Shown here: positions 7,093-15,584 of the stretch, piece after piece | How positions within the stretch are numbered: the first letter of the stretch is position 1 | How the letters are laid out: the number at the start of each line of letters is the position of its first letter | Assembly: GCA_040755215.1 (NCBI GenBank) | Contig: JBFMBG010000073.1 | Location: 1 to 16,216, forward strand | Source: JAIMBK01 sp040755215 | Lineage (GTDB): Bacteria > Bacillota > Desulfotomaculia > Desulfotomaculales > Nap2-2B | Direction of reading: 5' to 3' | DNA: 16,216 nt | Translations under genes and position numbers: made by a program | Notes under the pieces: generated by a model | What the model saw: the letters and a program-made list of their open reading frames with translations, nothing else | Database searches by the model: none | Told to the model about the DNA's origin: nothing

Positions 7093-7129
7093 CACCGGGA
7101 GGCGCGTTTTACAACAGCGCCGGCCGGCC

Positions 7130-7150
7130 TAAACCTTGAGGTTTAAGGAG
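7130..7150 (+). promoter_or_regulatory. Hairpin abutting the tatD ribosome binding site
   Basis: TAAACC (7130-7135) and GGTTTA (7140-7145) are perfect inverted arms around TTGA. The AGGAG of the tatD ribosome binding site (7146-7150) follows directly on the right arm. The stem lies in the metG-tatD gap and could tune translation of tatD. It has no T tract and is not a terminator. Confidence 0.35.
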
Positions 7151-7159
7151 AAATCAGCA

Positions 7160-7930
7160 GTGCTCACCGACACCCACTGCCACCTGAATGACCCGCGGTT
7201 TGATGCCGACAGACCGGCTGTCCTCGAACGTGCCCGCGCCGCCGGTGTAACGCGGATTATCACCATAGGGTACGACCTTGCCTCGTCACAAAGCGGCGTA
7301 GAAATGGCGGGTTTACTGCCGGGCGTTTTTACGGCGGTCGGGGTCCACCCCCATGACGCCGCCGGGACTCCGCCCGGCTATATCGAGTCGCTGCGGCTGC
7401 TGGCGCAGGAACCGCGGGTGGTGGCCGTCGGAGAAATCGGACTTGACTATTATCGTGACCTTTCCCCGCGCCCGGTTCAGCAGGAGGTCTTTATCGCCCA
7501 GCTCCGCTTGGCGCGCGAACTGGGGCTGCCGGTGGTCATTCACTGCCGCGACGCGCACGACGAGGTGTACGAGATTCTGAAGCGTGAGGCGGCAGGGCTT
7601 GCCGGGGTGATGCACTGTTTTTCGGGAAGCTGGGAGGAGGCCAAACGCTTCCTGGCCCTCGGTTTCCACATCTCCATTGCCGGGCCGGTGACTTTTCCCC
7701 AGAGCAGCAAGCTGGTGGAAGTGGCCCGGCGGGTGCCGCTCGACCGCCTTTTGCTCGAAACCGACGCCCCTTACCTTACGCCGGTGCCGTACCGGGGGAA
7801 GCGGAACGAACCGGCCTACCTGGTGCACACCGCCCGGAAAGTAGCGGAAATCCGAGAGATGAGTCTGGCGGATCTTGCGGCCGCTACCACAGAGAGTGCG
7901 GCGCGCCTCTTTAGGCTGGAGGACTTTTAA
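7160..7930 (+). CDS. tatD: TatD-family metal-dependent deoxyribonuclease
   Basis: TatD proteins are TIM-barrel metal-dependent hydrolases with 3'-5' exonuclease or DNase activity, linked to DNA repair and quality control. Starting at GTG 7160, 9 bases after AAGGAG, the product has 256 residues, the usual length; the frame is open further back to a TTG at 7136, but that codon lies inside the hairpin. The metal ligands are all visible: His6 and His8 (DTHCHL), Glu92 (GEIGLDYY), His128 (VIHCRDA), His152 (MHCFSGS) and Asp202 (ETDAPYL). It is probably co-transcribed with metG. Its last four bases overlap the end of the convergent YwgA-like gene, with no terminator between. The close B. subtilis relative is named yabD; the exact substrate cannot be told from sequence. 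Confidence 0.93.
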   Translation: MLTDTHCHLNDPRFDADRPAVLERARAAGVTRIITIGYDLASSQSGVEMAGLLPGVFTAVGVHPHDAAGTPPGYIESLRLLAQEPRVVAVGEIGLDYYRDLSPRPVQQEVFIAQLRLARELGLPVVIHCRDAHDEVYEILKREAAGLAGVMHCFSGSWEEAKRFLALGFHISIAGPVTFPQSSKLVEVARRVPLDRLLLETDAPYLTPVPYRGKRNEPAYLVHTARKVAEIREMSLADLAAATTESAARLFRLEDF

Positions 7931-8460
7931 GGCAATACACCATCCCCATCTCCCGCAAGCCATCCCCATTTTAGAAGGTTATCATAGGCTGTCTCGATCT
8001 GTTCTATAGTAAACTTACCTGCTTTTACGCTGTAAACCTCGTTTAGCACTTTTTCTTTAGAAACCCGTCCGTAAGCTTCCTGTAAACTGACCGCAATAAA
8101 GTGTATTGTAGCATAGAGTTCTAAATTCAGGGGAGTGAGGCTGCCAAACGTGGCCAATACGCGATCAATTTTCTCGCGATGGGCCTGGATCTCTTGCTGA
8201 TGCGTAGCAAGGTACTCATCGCAGGAAAGTCCCTTGTAATAACTTAATCCATCATCGCCCGCTTTAACAATTTCTTTTATAACCGCTTCATTCAGTTCCT
8301 CGGCTACTTCGTTGCTATAAGGCCCATAAATATACAAGCGGTAATTGGCACGAACGGGAACTTTTAATTCGGTACAGAAATATACAAGCTTTTGCAGGGC
8401 CTTCTTCCCTTTTATTGGCGACTTGGACGTCAGATAGGCAATCAGTGCCTCAGTCTCCAT
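7927..8460 (-). CDS. YwgA-like protein, unknown function
   Basis: The 177-residue product starts at ATG 8460, overlapping the previous gene's stop in TAATG, with GAGGGG 8 bases upstream; a GTG at 8469 would add three residues. I recognise a likeness to B. subtilis YwgA in the N-terminal half: KGKKALQKLVYF (from about residue 17), then a segment ending YIYGPYSNEVAEEL (about 43-56). The family also looks distantly like the SocA/Panacea (DUF4065) antitoxin fold, with its LQKLLYF and GPV motifs, but this is tentative. The C-terminal half is helical, ending near the stop in a WGWLAGDGDG stretch. In B. subtilis, ywgA lies beside the HD-phosphohydrolase gene ywfO; here the neighbour is a YwfO-like fragment, which supports the call. 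Base composition is more AT-rich than in the flanking genes, suggesting separate acquisition. Confidence 0.65.
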   Translation of the reverse strand: METEALIAYLTSKSPIKGKKALQKLVYFCTELKVPVRANYRLYIYGPYSNEVAEELNEAVIKEIVKAGDDGLSYYKGLSCDEYLATHQQEIQAHREKIDRVLATFGSLTPLNLELYATIHFIAVSLQEAYGRVSKEKVLNEVYSVKAGKFTIEQIETAYDNLLKWGWLAGDGDGVLP

Positions 8461-9188
8461 TACGTCCACCCCTCTTCAATCTTTTTGACTTTAGATAAGA
8501 CCTGGGCATACTGTTCGCTACACCATGCCGCAGCCTTCGCTTTCTTTCCCCGCGCTACATAGAAACGGACGATGTTAATATTCTTTTGAGAAAGAAGTTT
8601 TAACGGAAGTGATCGTTCAAAAATGGGAAAACACTTATCGGAATCATGCTTATCCTGAACCACGATACTCACAAATTTTCCCTCTTGGTCTTTTTCATCT
8701 CCCTCCTCACTTTTCTTAAGACCGAAAAACGGATTTGTGGGTAGTTTCTTCGCTTGGTCATCTATATAGTAGGTAATACCTAAGCCGTCTTTATTGCCAA
8801 ATTTTTTGATAAAACGCTTTTTGATCTCATTAATAATCATATAGCTTTCTAAACCGGTATGGTGAGGCAAAGTAACAAAAGCTTCAGAAAGATGATCCCG
8901 CTCAAAAATCCGCCGGGCCCATTCGTTAGACCCGCGCATTTTTTTAATTGCTTCTGAAATAGTGCAATCATCGAGCAGGAGGTATTCTTCCAAATTATCC
9001 GGAGGAGGGAAAAAATGCTCATATTGAGGGTATTTATTTTCTAGGAAATCTTTCAAGAAGCAAGTTAAGTAATAGTCGTAAATACGCCTGGTTTTGTGAA
9101 AATAAACCTGGATGAACATCCAATACCTTGCAAAAATAAGCTCTTCCACTGCTTGGATTCCGTCAGAATCAATTCCTAATTGCCACAA
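8460..9188 (-). pseudogene. HD-phosphohydrolase-like (COG1078/YwfO-like) gene, 5'-truncated
   Basis: The 242-residue frame from TTG 9188 begins in the middle of the family. Its first 40 residues, DGIQAVEELIFARYWMFIQV then YFHKTRR, match the stretch that follows the catalytic domain in COG1078 HD hydrolases, which normally span over 400 residues. The N-terminal half, with the H...HD...D metal site of these dNTPase-like enzymes, is missing: only nine more codons are open upstream before a TAA at 9213-9215, and radC begins 66 bases beyond that. No ribosome binding site precedes the TTG. The C-terminal half is otherwise intact to its TAA, which overlaps the YwgA-like start. It is most likely a truncated, catalytically dead remnant; a shortened functional protein is possible but less likely. 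It is AT-rich like its partner. Confidence 0.65.
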
Positions 9189-9278
9189 TCCAGAAAAAAC
9201 TTGTTTTTCCAGTTAGCTTTAGCATTGACAACACATTACCCTGCGTAGATACTTTTGAATGTATCACTCTGCGGTAGA

Positions 9279-9938
9279 TTACAGTTCTCCGTGCTCTAAG
9301 AAACTGTAGTAGCCCTTCCGGTTGAAAATGATGTGATCGAGCAGTCTGATTCCGAGGGTTTCGCCTGCTGCCTTGAGCTGCCGGGTGATCTCAAGGTCTT
9401 CCTTGCTCGGGGTTAAGCCGCCGGCGGGATGGTTGTGGGCGATGATGATGGCCGTTGCCCGGTCGGTAATAGGGTCGGCGAATACCTCGCGGGGGTGAAC
9501 CTGAGCTTTGTTGACCAGGCCGACGGAGATGACACGGGTGGCGATTACTTCGTTGGCCCCGTTTAACGAAACGCAAAGAAAGTGTTCCTGCTTGCGGTCC
9601 GCAAAGTGACTGATCAGCGGGAGGACGTCGGCCGGGAAAGAGATCTTTAAACCTTCGGGTCTGATGCGGCGGCGGGCGAATTCGAGGGCGGCGGCGATCA
9701 ACGCCGCCTTCGCCGGTCCCACCCCCTCGATCTTCTGCAGTTCATCAAGGTTCAGCTTCTCATTGCCTGTATCCAGCACTTGCAGTATCCGGCTCGCCAC
9801 GGCCAGCACGTCGCGGCCCTTTATTCCCCTGCCCAGGAGCACGGCCAGCAGTTCCAGGTCCGAGAGCGCCGCGGCGCCCTTTTCCATCAGCTTTTCGCGC
9901 GGCCGGTCAGGCTTGGGGATGTCGGCGATGCGTTTCAT
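9279..9938 (-). CDS. radC: RadC/JAB-domain protein in the restriction operon
   Basis: This is a full-length, 219-residue RadC (UPF0758) protein. The N-terminal domain (about 10-90) has the family pattern PREKL...LSDLELLAVLLGRG and a helix-hairpin-helix (about 65-87, IEGVGPAKAA). The C-terminal JAB/MPN metalloprotease-like domain has the metal motif AHNHPAGGLTPSKED, with His168, His170, Ser178 and Asp181. RadC was first tied to DNA repair, but that claim was withdrawn, and the biochemical role is unsettled; radC-like genes are common in mobile and defence islands. Its ATG at 9938 overlaps the hsdS stop in ATGA, so it is translationally coupled to the specificity subunit and is the fourth gene of the type I operon. 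Its composition matches hsdR and hsdM and differs from the AT-rich pair downstream. Confidence 0.92.
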   Translation of the reverse strand: MKRIADIPKPDRPREKLMEKGAAALSDLELLAVLLGRGIKGRDVLAVASRILQVLDTGNEKLNLDELQKIEGVGPAKAALIAAALEFARRRIRPEGLKISFPADVLPLISHFADRKQEHFLCVSLNGANEVIATRVISVGLVNKAQVHPREVFADPITDRATAIIIAHNHPAGGLTPSKEDLEITRQLKAAGETLGIRLLDHIIFNRKGYYSFLEHGEL

Positions 9939-11470
9939 AATTTTCCGGCCTTCTTCCTTCGCCGGGCCGGAAGTTGCCGCCTGCGCCCGGCGGTCCGCAG
10001 TTCCGCCTCCCGCCTGGCCCGCTCTTCCCGGATCCGCTCCAGCAGCACCGACGCAGGTTCGTCATCGGGGTCCTGGGGTACGAGTTCACCCCGGAAGGCT
10101 TTAGCAAATATGGCTTGCGTCAACCTATCCACGTAGGCCTTAGCCTTCTCATAACGAGCTTCGACCTGGTCAGCGATCTTGAAAAGCGCCTCCACCCGGC
10201 GGACGATTTCGAGTTGTTCTTCGAGGGGGGGTAATGGGATTATTGTAGACGATAGTTCCTTTGTATTTATGTTATTTATCCCTGCCGTTGATTTCGCTTT
10301 TGAGAAAAACTGGCTCTTTATGTATTCGGTATTAAGCAATAACAAGACGTATTCTGACAAAACAACTAAAGGTCTTAACCTAATCAAGTAAGAAGCAAAA
10401 GCCATTTTACCCGTCAAATTTTGTACAAGAGCACTTTTCCCTATTAACTCTCTACTGCCGTTTGATCTAACTATCAACAAATCACCGTTTCTTACCTTAT
10501 GATTATCGTCAATATCATTGCGTTTTAAATATTTAAGGTCTCGAAGATCAATGCCCATGGAGACGAGATTCGGGATTCTTAGAACCGGTATGCCCTCGAA
10601 CGAATAGTCGCTTTTCTCAGATGTACCATATTGAAAACTGAAAATAATATTACCAAGATATGTATAGGCCCAAGATATCGGTATTACCGGTAAATCCTGC
10701 GCATCCCTTTTCGCCGTATATTTGACATCTACCCTGGCTTTAACGTTATTTTCCCGGCATTGTTGTTTCATTCGTTCCTTTTTAATCCTCCTTAAAAGTT
10801 CCGATGCCGGTTCCACGTCCGGATTCTTTTCTCGCCAATCAGCGGTAAGGCGGCCGGAGCAGGCGGCGGCCAAAACCGACTGGCGAAAGCGTTTAAGAAT
10901 GACCGGAATCCTGTCCAACCTTTCCTTGCAGTTGTCCACCTTCGTTAGCAATTTCTCCAGTTTGGCGAGTATGCGGTGCTGTTCATTAACGGGGGCCAGA
11001 GGAACCTCCACATTAGAGGCAAAAGATGAATTAATGCCACCCTGGGCTGAACCCTGGAAATTCCTTAGAATTTCGTTTCGCCCTTCTTCCGACATTAAAT
11101 ATCTAAATACAAATTTCGGTGAAATGACTTCGCTGACCCGACAAATAAAAACATGCTCGTTTACAACTGCCGTTTCATAAGGAAAATTATCATCCACAAA
11201 GGCGGTTTTTCCTGTTGTTGCACCATCCTTGACGATAAGAATATCGTACTTTTGAATATGTCCCTTAGACATCCGGTCCGCGAAATCACGGGGTACAAAC
11301 TTGATTCTTGTGAAATCGAAGGTTCCATCACAGGTCAAATGCTCACCGCCAATACTCGGAACACCTTCGCAAATTCCTTTAACCCCTCCCCGGGGACGAG
11401 AGCCCGATTCCAAAGTTAGCAGGAGTTCGTTAAGCGTATAGGTTATCCAATTGTTAGGGAGGGGGTTCAT
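9935..11470 (-). CDS. hsdS: Type I restriction-modification specificity subunit
   Basis: HsdS reads the bipartite DNA target for both methylation and cleavage. Starting at ATG 11470, 8 bases after GGGGAG, it has 511 residues; the in-frame GTG at 11479 overlaps that ribosome binding site and is less likely. Two target-recognition domains lie at about 5-155 and 260-410. Each is followed by a conserved helical spacer: LAPVNEQHRILAKLEKLL (about 158-215) and LPPLEEQLEIVRRVEALF (about 413-470), each ending in similar FRQSVLAAACSGRL and LTQAIFAKAFRGEL segments. Both halves are intact. The DNA of the recognition domains, notably about 10240-10720 and 11080-11340, is clearly more AT-rich than the spacers, a sign of domain exchange. 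The C-terminal tail is strongly basic. hsdM ends five bases upstream. Confidence 0.95.
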   Translation of the reverse strand: MNPLPNNWITYTLNELLLTLESGSRPRGGVKGICEGVPSIGGEHLTCDGTFDFTRIKFVPRDFADRMSKGHIQKYDILIVKDGATTGKTAFVDDNFPYETAVVNEHVFICRVSEVISPKFVFRYLMSEEGRNEILRNFQGSAQGGINSSFASNVEVPLAPVNEQHRILAKLEKLLTKVDNCKERLDRIPVILKRFRQSVLAAACSGRLTADWREKNPDVEPASELLRRIKKERMKQQCRENNVKARVDVKYTAKRDAQDLPVIPISWAYTYLGNIIFSFQYGTSEKSDYSFEGIPVLRIPNLVSMGIDLRDLKYLKRNDIDDNHKVRNGDLLIVRSNGSRELIGKSALVQNLTGKMAFASYLIRLRPLVVLSEYVLLLLNTEYIKSQFFSKAKSTAGINNINTKELSSTIIPLPPLEEQLEIVRRVEALFKIADQVEARYEKAKAYVDRLTQAIFAKAFRGELVPQDPDDEPASVLLERIREERARREAELRTAGRRRQLPARRRKKAGKL

Positions 11471-11475
11471 TTCTC

Positions 11476-12882
11476 TCACTCCCCGTTCACCTCAAGCAAC
11501 CCGGATATCTCCCTCAATTCATCCACCGCCGCTTCCAGCTCGGTCACGGCTTCCGCGATCAGGTCCTGGGGTTCCGGCAGCTCATCCGCGTCTTCCAGGC
11601 TACTGTCTTTCATCCAGGTGATGTCGAGCTTATAGTTCCGGTCCTTGATTTCGCTGATGTGAAATCTTCTGAAACGCCCCTCTGCACCCGGGTCGGTTCT
11701 CTGGCTTTGGCCGTTGGGGTCGGCACCGTAGCACCGTTCGAACTCCGCAAAGTGTTCCGGGGTCAGGGGACGTTCCTTTTTGGTTATCGCAGGCACGTTG
11801 GAACGGGCGTCGTAGATCCAGACGTTTTCCGTGGGCAAACCCTTTTGAAAAAAGATTACGTTGGCTTTAATGCCCGGGCTGTACGGGGTAAAGGTGCCGC
11901 GCGGCAGCCGCAAAATCGTGTGCAGGTTGCAGTCCTGCATCAGTATTTCGAACACTTCGCCGGCCTTTCCCTCAAAGAGGCAGTTGTCGGGTACGACCAC
12001 GGCGGCTCGGCCGCCGGGCTTAAGGATATTCATTACGTGCTGGACGAAGTTGAGCTGCTTGTTGCTGGTTTCGATGGTGAAATCGTCCCGCTCCGGCGCC
12101 TGGTTTGCCCCTTTGGTGCCGAACGGGGGGTTGGTGAGGATGCAGTTGTACCTCTCGCCGCGGTACGGCTCGTAAATGGAGTCGCCGAGGTGGATTTTTG
12201 CCTCCAGCCCGTGCAGGAAAAGGTTCATCAGCGCCAGCCGCCGCGGCCGCGGCACCAGGTCCTGCCCGTAATAGGTATTGGTTTTTATCCTCTTGAAATC
12301 CTTCCGGTCCAGCGCCCCGCCGGTGACATCCATCAGCCACTCGTAGGCGCATACTAAGAAACCCCCGGTGCCGCAGGCCGGGTCGCAGATGGTGAAGTCG
12401 GGCGCTACGCGCGGGTCCGGCTTCATCACCCGCACGATTGATTTTATCAGCACCCGCGGCGTAAAGTACTGGCCGGCTCCTTTTTTCCCCTCGCTGGCCG
12501 CCTTCTCCAAAAGGCCTTCGAAGCAGGCGCCCTTGACGTCAATATCCATCGCGGACCATTCTTCCTCGTCAATCAGTGTGATCAAGCGTTTAAGGTTCAC
12601 GGGATTGTTAAAACGCGAGGCGGCCTGGGTGAAAATGTCGCCTAAAATACCCGGAGCTTCACGTAATCTGCGAAGGATATCGGTATAATGGTCGGTCAAT
12701 TCCGTGCCGGATTTGTGCTTCAGGCTGTCCCAGTCGCAACCCTCGGGGATCGCAATCCCTTTTTCGTCGGCCATCTTCAAAAAAAGCAGATAGGTAAGCT
12801 GCTCTATGTAATCGCCGTAATCAATCCCGTCATGGCGCAGGGTATGACAGAATCCCCAGAGCTTGTTTACTATATCGGACAT
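11476..12882 (-). CDS. hsdM: Type I restriction-modification methyltransferase subunit
   Basis: HsdM transfers a methyl group from S-adenosylmethionine to adenine N6 within the site chosen by HsdS, and is also part of the restriction complex. It has 468 residues, close to the family norm. An N-terminal helical HsdM domain (about 5-120) precedes the catalytic domain. Motif I (SAM binding) is DPACGTGG at 167-174, and the catalytic motif IV is NPPFGTKG from residue 251, of the N6-adenine type. The GQYFTPR segment before motif I is also typical. The start ATG 12882 has AAGGGAG 6 bases upstream, and hsdR ends 14 bases before it. All key residues are present, so the enzyme should be active. Confidence 0.96.
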   Translation of the reverse strand: MSDIVNKLWGFCHTLRHDGIDYGDYIEQLTYLLFLKMADEKGIAIPEGCDWDSLKHKSGTELTDHYTDILRRLREAPGILGDIFTQAASRFNNPVNLKRLITLIDEEEWSAMDIDVKGACFEGLLEKAASEGKKGAGQYFTPRVLIKSIVRVMKPDPRVAPDFTICDPACGTGGFLVCAYEWLMDVTGGALDRKDFKRIKTNTYYGQDLVPRPRRLALMNLFLHGLEAKIHLGDSIYEPYRGERYNCILTNPPFGTKGANQAPERDDFTIETSNKQLNFVQHVMNILKPGGRAAVVVPDNCLFEGKAGEVFEILMQDCNLHTILRLPRGTFTPYSPGIKANVIFFQKGLPTENVWIYDARSNVPAITKKERPLTPEHFAEFERCYGADPNGQSQRTDPGAEGRFRRFHISEIKDRNYKLDITWMKDSSLEDADELPEPQDLIAEAVTELEAAVDELREISGLLEVNGE

Positions 12883-12896
12883 GGATATCTCCCTTT

Positions 12897-15584
12897 CTAT
12901 GCCGCTACCGCTGCGTTAATTTCAGCTACGAGGGTTTCGAGCTGCCCTTCAAAAACCTTCTGTGCCCTGCCCAAACCGCCGTGCCGTTCAAAGATCGGCG
13001 CAACCTCAAAATCGTCCATATCAATGGTAAGGTTCTGAATCACATGCTGGCGGATCAGATCAAGCCACTTCAACTGCTCTTTGTTAAACGGCTTGCCGGC
13101 CGTTACTTTCTGTATCGCCCGGCTTACCCTTTCCGCGGCGGTAAGTATCGGTTCTTCCTCGCGGGCGGCGTGTTTCACCATCGAAATGATGTCGGCGACG
13201 GCCTTGTTGTAAACCAGCCGGTGCGCTTTCTGAAGCTCCCGCTCCGGAAACTTGCTGCGGGCCAGCTCTTTCCGCAGTTCCGTCAATACCCCCGTGTTCC
13301 ATTCCCGCGGCCTTTCCAGCAAGATGCGGATGGCTTCTATCTGCTCAGGATTCTCTTTAACAAACCGTGCGAAAGCCTTGAGGTAATCCTCCGGTTTTTG
13401 ATAGTCACTGCCGGCGTGGATCATAACCTCGGAGGACACGTCGTCTGTTACCTCATATCCGATTAAGAAGGACCGCTTCGCCCGGGGATAATCAAGCAAC
13501 AAGTCTTGAAACTCTTTATTACGGAGCAATTTCATGGTGTTGGTGAAGTCTTCCTTGATTCTTTCCCGGAGTTCGCCGGCAAATCTGCCGATATCACCGT
13601 CCGGGATGTATACGGCGAACTTTTCGCGGGCTTCCCCGCTCATATCCCTTTCGATGCGGTGCAAGCGCCGGATAAGAACCTTGACGTTATAGTCCCGGTC
13701 AATGTTTTGGTAGATGTTTTCAATAATCTGGGACAAAGGAACCTGGTCTTTTTGCAGCGGCTCAATATGGAAATCGGTGGTGTTTTTGAAATACTCGAAC
13801 AGGGTGCCGTCGAAACAATCGAAGATGGTAAAATGGGTCTTATTTATTTCCGGGCACCGGCGTGTCCCCCTGCCGAGCATCTGCACCCAGAGGATGCGCG
13901 ACTTCACCGGCCTCAGAAGAACGATAAATTCAAGCGCGGGAATGTCCACCCCGGTGCTTAACATATCCACGGTAACGACAATCTTAGGGTTGGGCCGGTT
14001 TCTGAACTCGCGGATCTTTTGCAGCGGACGGTCCACGTTGGGGTTGCCGGTGATCTTTTGGACAAAGTCATCCCCCCGCCCGAATTCGTCCCTGCAGATA
14101 GCAACAATCTGGTCGGCGTGGGATGTATGCGGCAGATCGTTTACAGCAAATATCAATGTCTTGGGGAAACGGCCGTACTCCTGCTCGTATTTATAGGCGT
14201 ACTGCGCGATTTCCCGGATGATCTTGCGGTTGCTTTCCGGAGCTGTAATCTTTTCCTCAACCTCCGCAGCCGAAAACTCCCTTTCGTCTTCCAGGTGGTC
14301 GTAAGTCACGGCGCCGGTTTCAGTGTCAACGATACCGACCTGTTCGCCTTCTTTTAAGAAGACGCCGTTAAGCCTGACATTCGATCTTATCCGCACCGCC
14401 TCGTAATCCACCAGGTACCCGTCGAGAACCGCTTGATCCGTCGTATAGCGGTAAATAACCTCGTTGAAAAGGGCAAGGGTATGGGCCGCGGGTGTGGCGG
14501 TAAGGCCGATCTTAACGGCATCGAAGTATTCCAACACGCTGCGCCAGACGCTGGTCTCTTTGGCCGTGTAGCCGCGGTGGCATTCATCGGCGATGATGAG
14601 ATTGAAGGCGTGAATGGGAATGTCTATCTTTTCCGCGTCCCCTTCGTCGTCCGGATCGCTCATACTCTGGGGAAAGGCGTTCTCCCACCCGAAGAGGTTG
14701 ACCGCCATCCGCTGGATGGTAGAGACATAAACAAAGGTATGCGCCGGCTGCGGTGAGGTAAGGTAGGCGGCAGGCAAAACCTGTGGATCGAAAGGCTCCT
14801 TATCGTCAAAGTCCTCCCTGCGAAACCGCTGGCTGTAAACCTCGTATTCCTGGTTGAATTTATTTCCTTTCGGAGTGTTAAACGAGGCAAATTCGCGGAC
14901 AGTCTGGGCGGCCAGCGCCCGCCGGTCAACCAAAAACAGTATTCTCTTTGCAGCTTTCGATTCAAGCAGGCGGTAGATGAGTGCCGCGGTGGTATAAGTT
15001 TTACCGGTTCCCGTAGCCATAGCGATCAGCATCGTTCTCTTACCGCCGGTAATGGCCGATTCTGCGGCAGCGATCGCCTCTTTCTGGTAGTAGCGCAACC
15101 TTTCGAGGTCAATCGGGTTATTTTTCAGCCATTCAAAGCCTTTCAGCCTGTTACTGCTGAAAAACTCCTCAAGGGCGTCCGCCGTATGAAAATCCGCGAT
15201 GGTGCGGCGGATATTCTTCTCGTCTCTCACGTCAAGAAAGTAAATCACTTCGCCGTTAGTTGCGTACAAAAAGGGAACCCGGTAGCCCTGCCAATTGCCA
15301 ATGCCGTCGAAGGCCGTCCGGGAATAGCGTTTCGCCTGCTCCAGAACATTCTGAGGCCCGACCGTTACTTTTTTAGCCTCGATCATTCCTAATAGCTTGC
15401 CCTTTACGAAAAGGGCGTAGTCGGCAGGACCACTCGCGGTGGGATACTCCTCCACGGCGTGGTATTGCAGAGATGAGGTATCCAACCCGTCGCGATATTT
15501 TATAATTTCCCACGGTTGGTTTAATGCTCTCAGCCTGCTGTCGATTCGCTTCTTTCGCGTCTCCCACTCGCGCTCACTAAGCAT
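12897..15584 (-). CDS. hsdR: Type I restriction enzyme, endonuclease/translocase subunit
   Basis: HsdR translocates DNA using ATP and cuts it when the HsdMS complex meets an unmethylated site. Starting at ATG 15584, 9 bases after AAAGGAG, it has 895 residues; a TTG at 15605 would add seven residues but lies upstream of that site. The N-terminal nuclease domain shows a PD-(D/E)XK pattern: Asp55 in PADYALF, Glu69 and Lys71 in IEAKK, then QAKRY (from Gln83), the QxxxY extension usual in HsdR. The SF2 motor follows: ATGTGKT (190-196), DECH (333-336), GLTATP (360-365) and QMLGRGTR (568-575). The C-terminal third resembles the EcoEI-type R-subunit C domain, pointing to the type IB (EcoAI/EcoEI) group. 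No frameshift is seen, so the system appears complete. It is the first gene of the operon. Confidence 0.95.
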   Translation of the reverse strand: MLSEREWETRKKRIDSRLRALNQPWEIIKYRDGLDTSSLQYHAVEEYPTASGPADYALFVKGKLLGMIEAKKVTVGPQNVLEQAKRYSRTAFDGIGNWQGYRVPFLYATNGEVIYFLDVRDEKNIRRTIADFHTADALEEFFSSNRLKGFEWLKNNPIDLERLRYYQKEAIAAAESAITGGKRTMLIAMATGTGKTYTTAALIYRLLESKAAKRILFLVDRRALAAQTVREFASFNTPKGNKFNQEYEVYSQRFRREDFDDKEPFDPQVLPAAYLTSPQPAHTFVYVSTIQRMAVNLFGWENAFPQSMSDPDDEGDAEKIDIPIHAFNLIIADECHRGYTAKETSVWRSVLEYFDAVKIGLTATPAAHTLALFNEVIYRYTTDQAVLDGYLVDYEAVRIRSNVRLNGVFLKEGEQVGIVDTETGAVTYDHLEDEREFSAAEVEEKITAPESNRKIIREIAQYAYKYEQEYGRFPKTLIFAVNDLPHTSHADQIVAICRDEFGRGDDFVQKITGNPNVDRPLQKIREFRNRPNPKIVVTVDMLSTGVDIPALEFIVLLRPVKSRILWVQMLGRGTRRCPEINKTHFTIFDCFDGTLFEYFKNTTDFHIEPLQKDQVPLSQIIENIYQNIDRDYNVKVLIRRLHRIERDMSGEAREKFAVYIPDGDIGRFAGELRERIKEDFTNTMKLLRNKEFQDLLLDYPRAKRSFLIGYEVTDDVSSEVMIHAGSDYQKPEDYLKAFARFVKENPEQIEAIRILLERPREWNTGVLTELRKELARSKFPERELQKAHRLVYNKAVADIISMVKHAAREEEPILTAAERVSRAIQKVTAGKPFNKEQLKWLDLIRQHVIQNLTIDMDDFEVAPIFERHGGLGRAQKVFEGQLETLVAEINAAVAA

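Noticed and set aside
6043..7095. 350-residue frame on the - strand inside metG
   Set aside because: It is wholly antisense to a clear metG with all class I synthetase motifs and has no family likeness.
7931..9278. CRISPR array or transposon in the AT-rich part of the island
   Set aside because: No regularly spaced repeats, terminal inverted repeats or transposase motifs are seen; the region is coding on the - strand.
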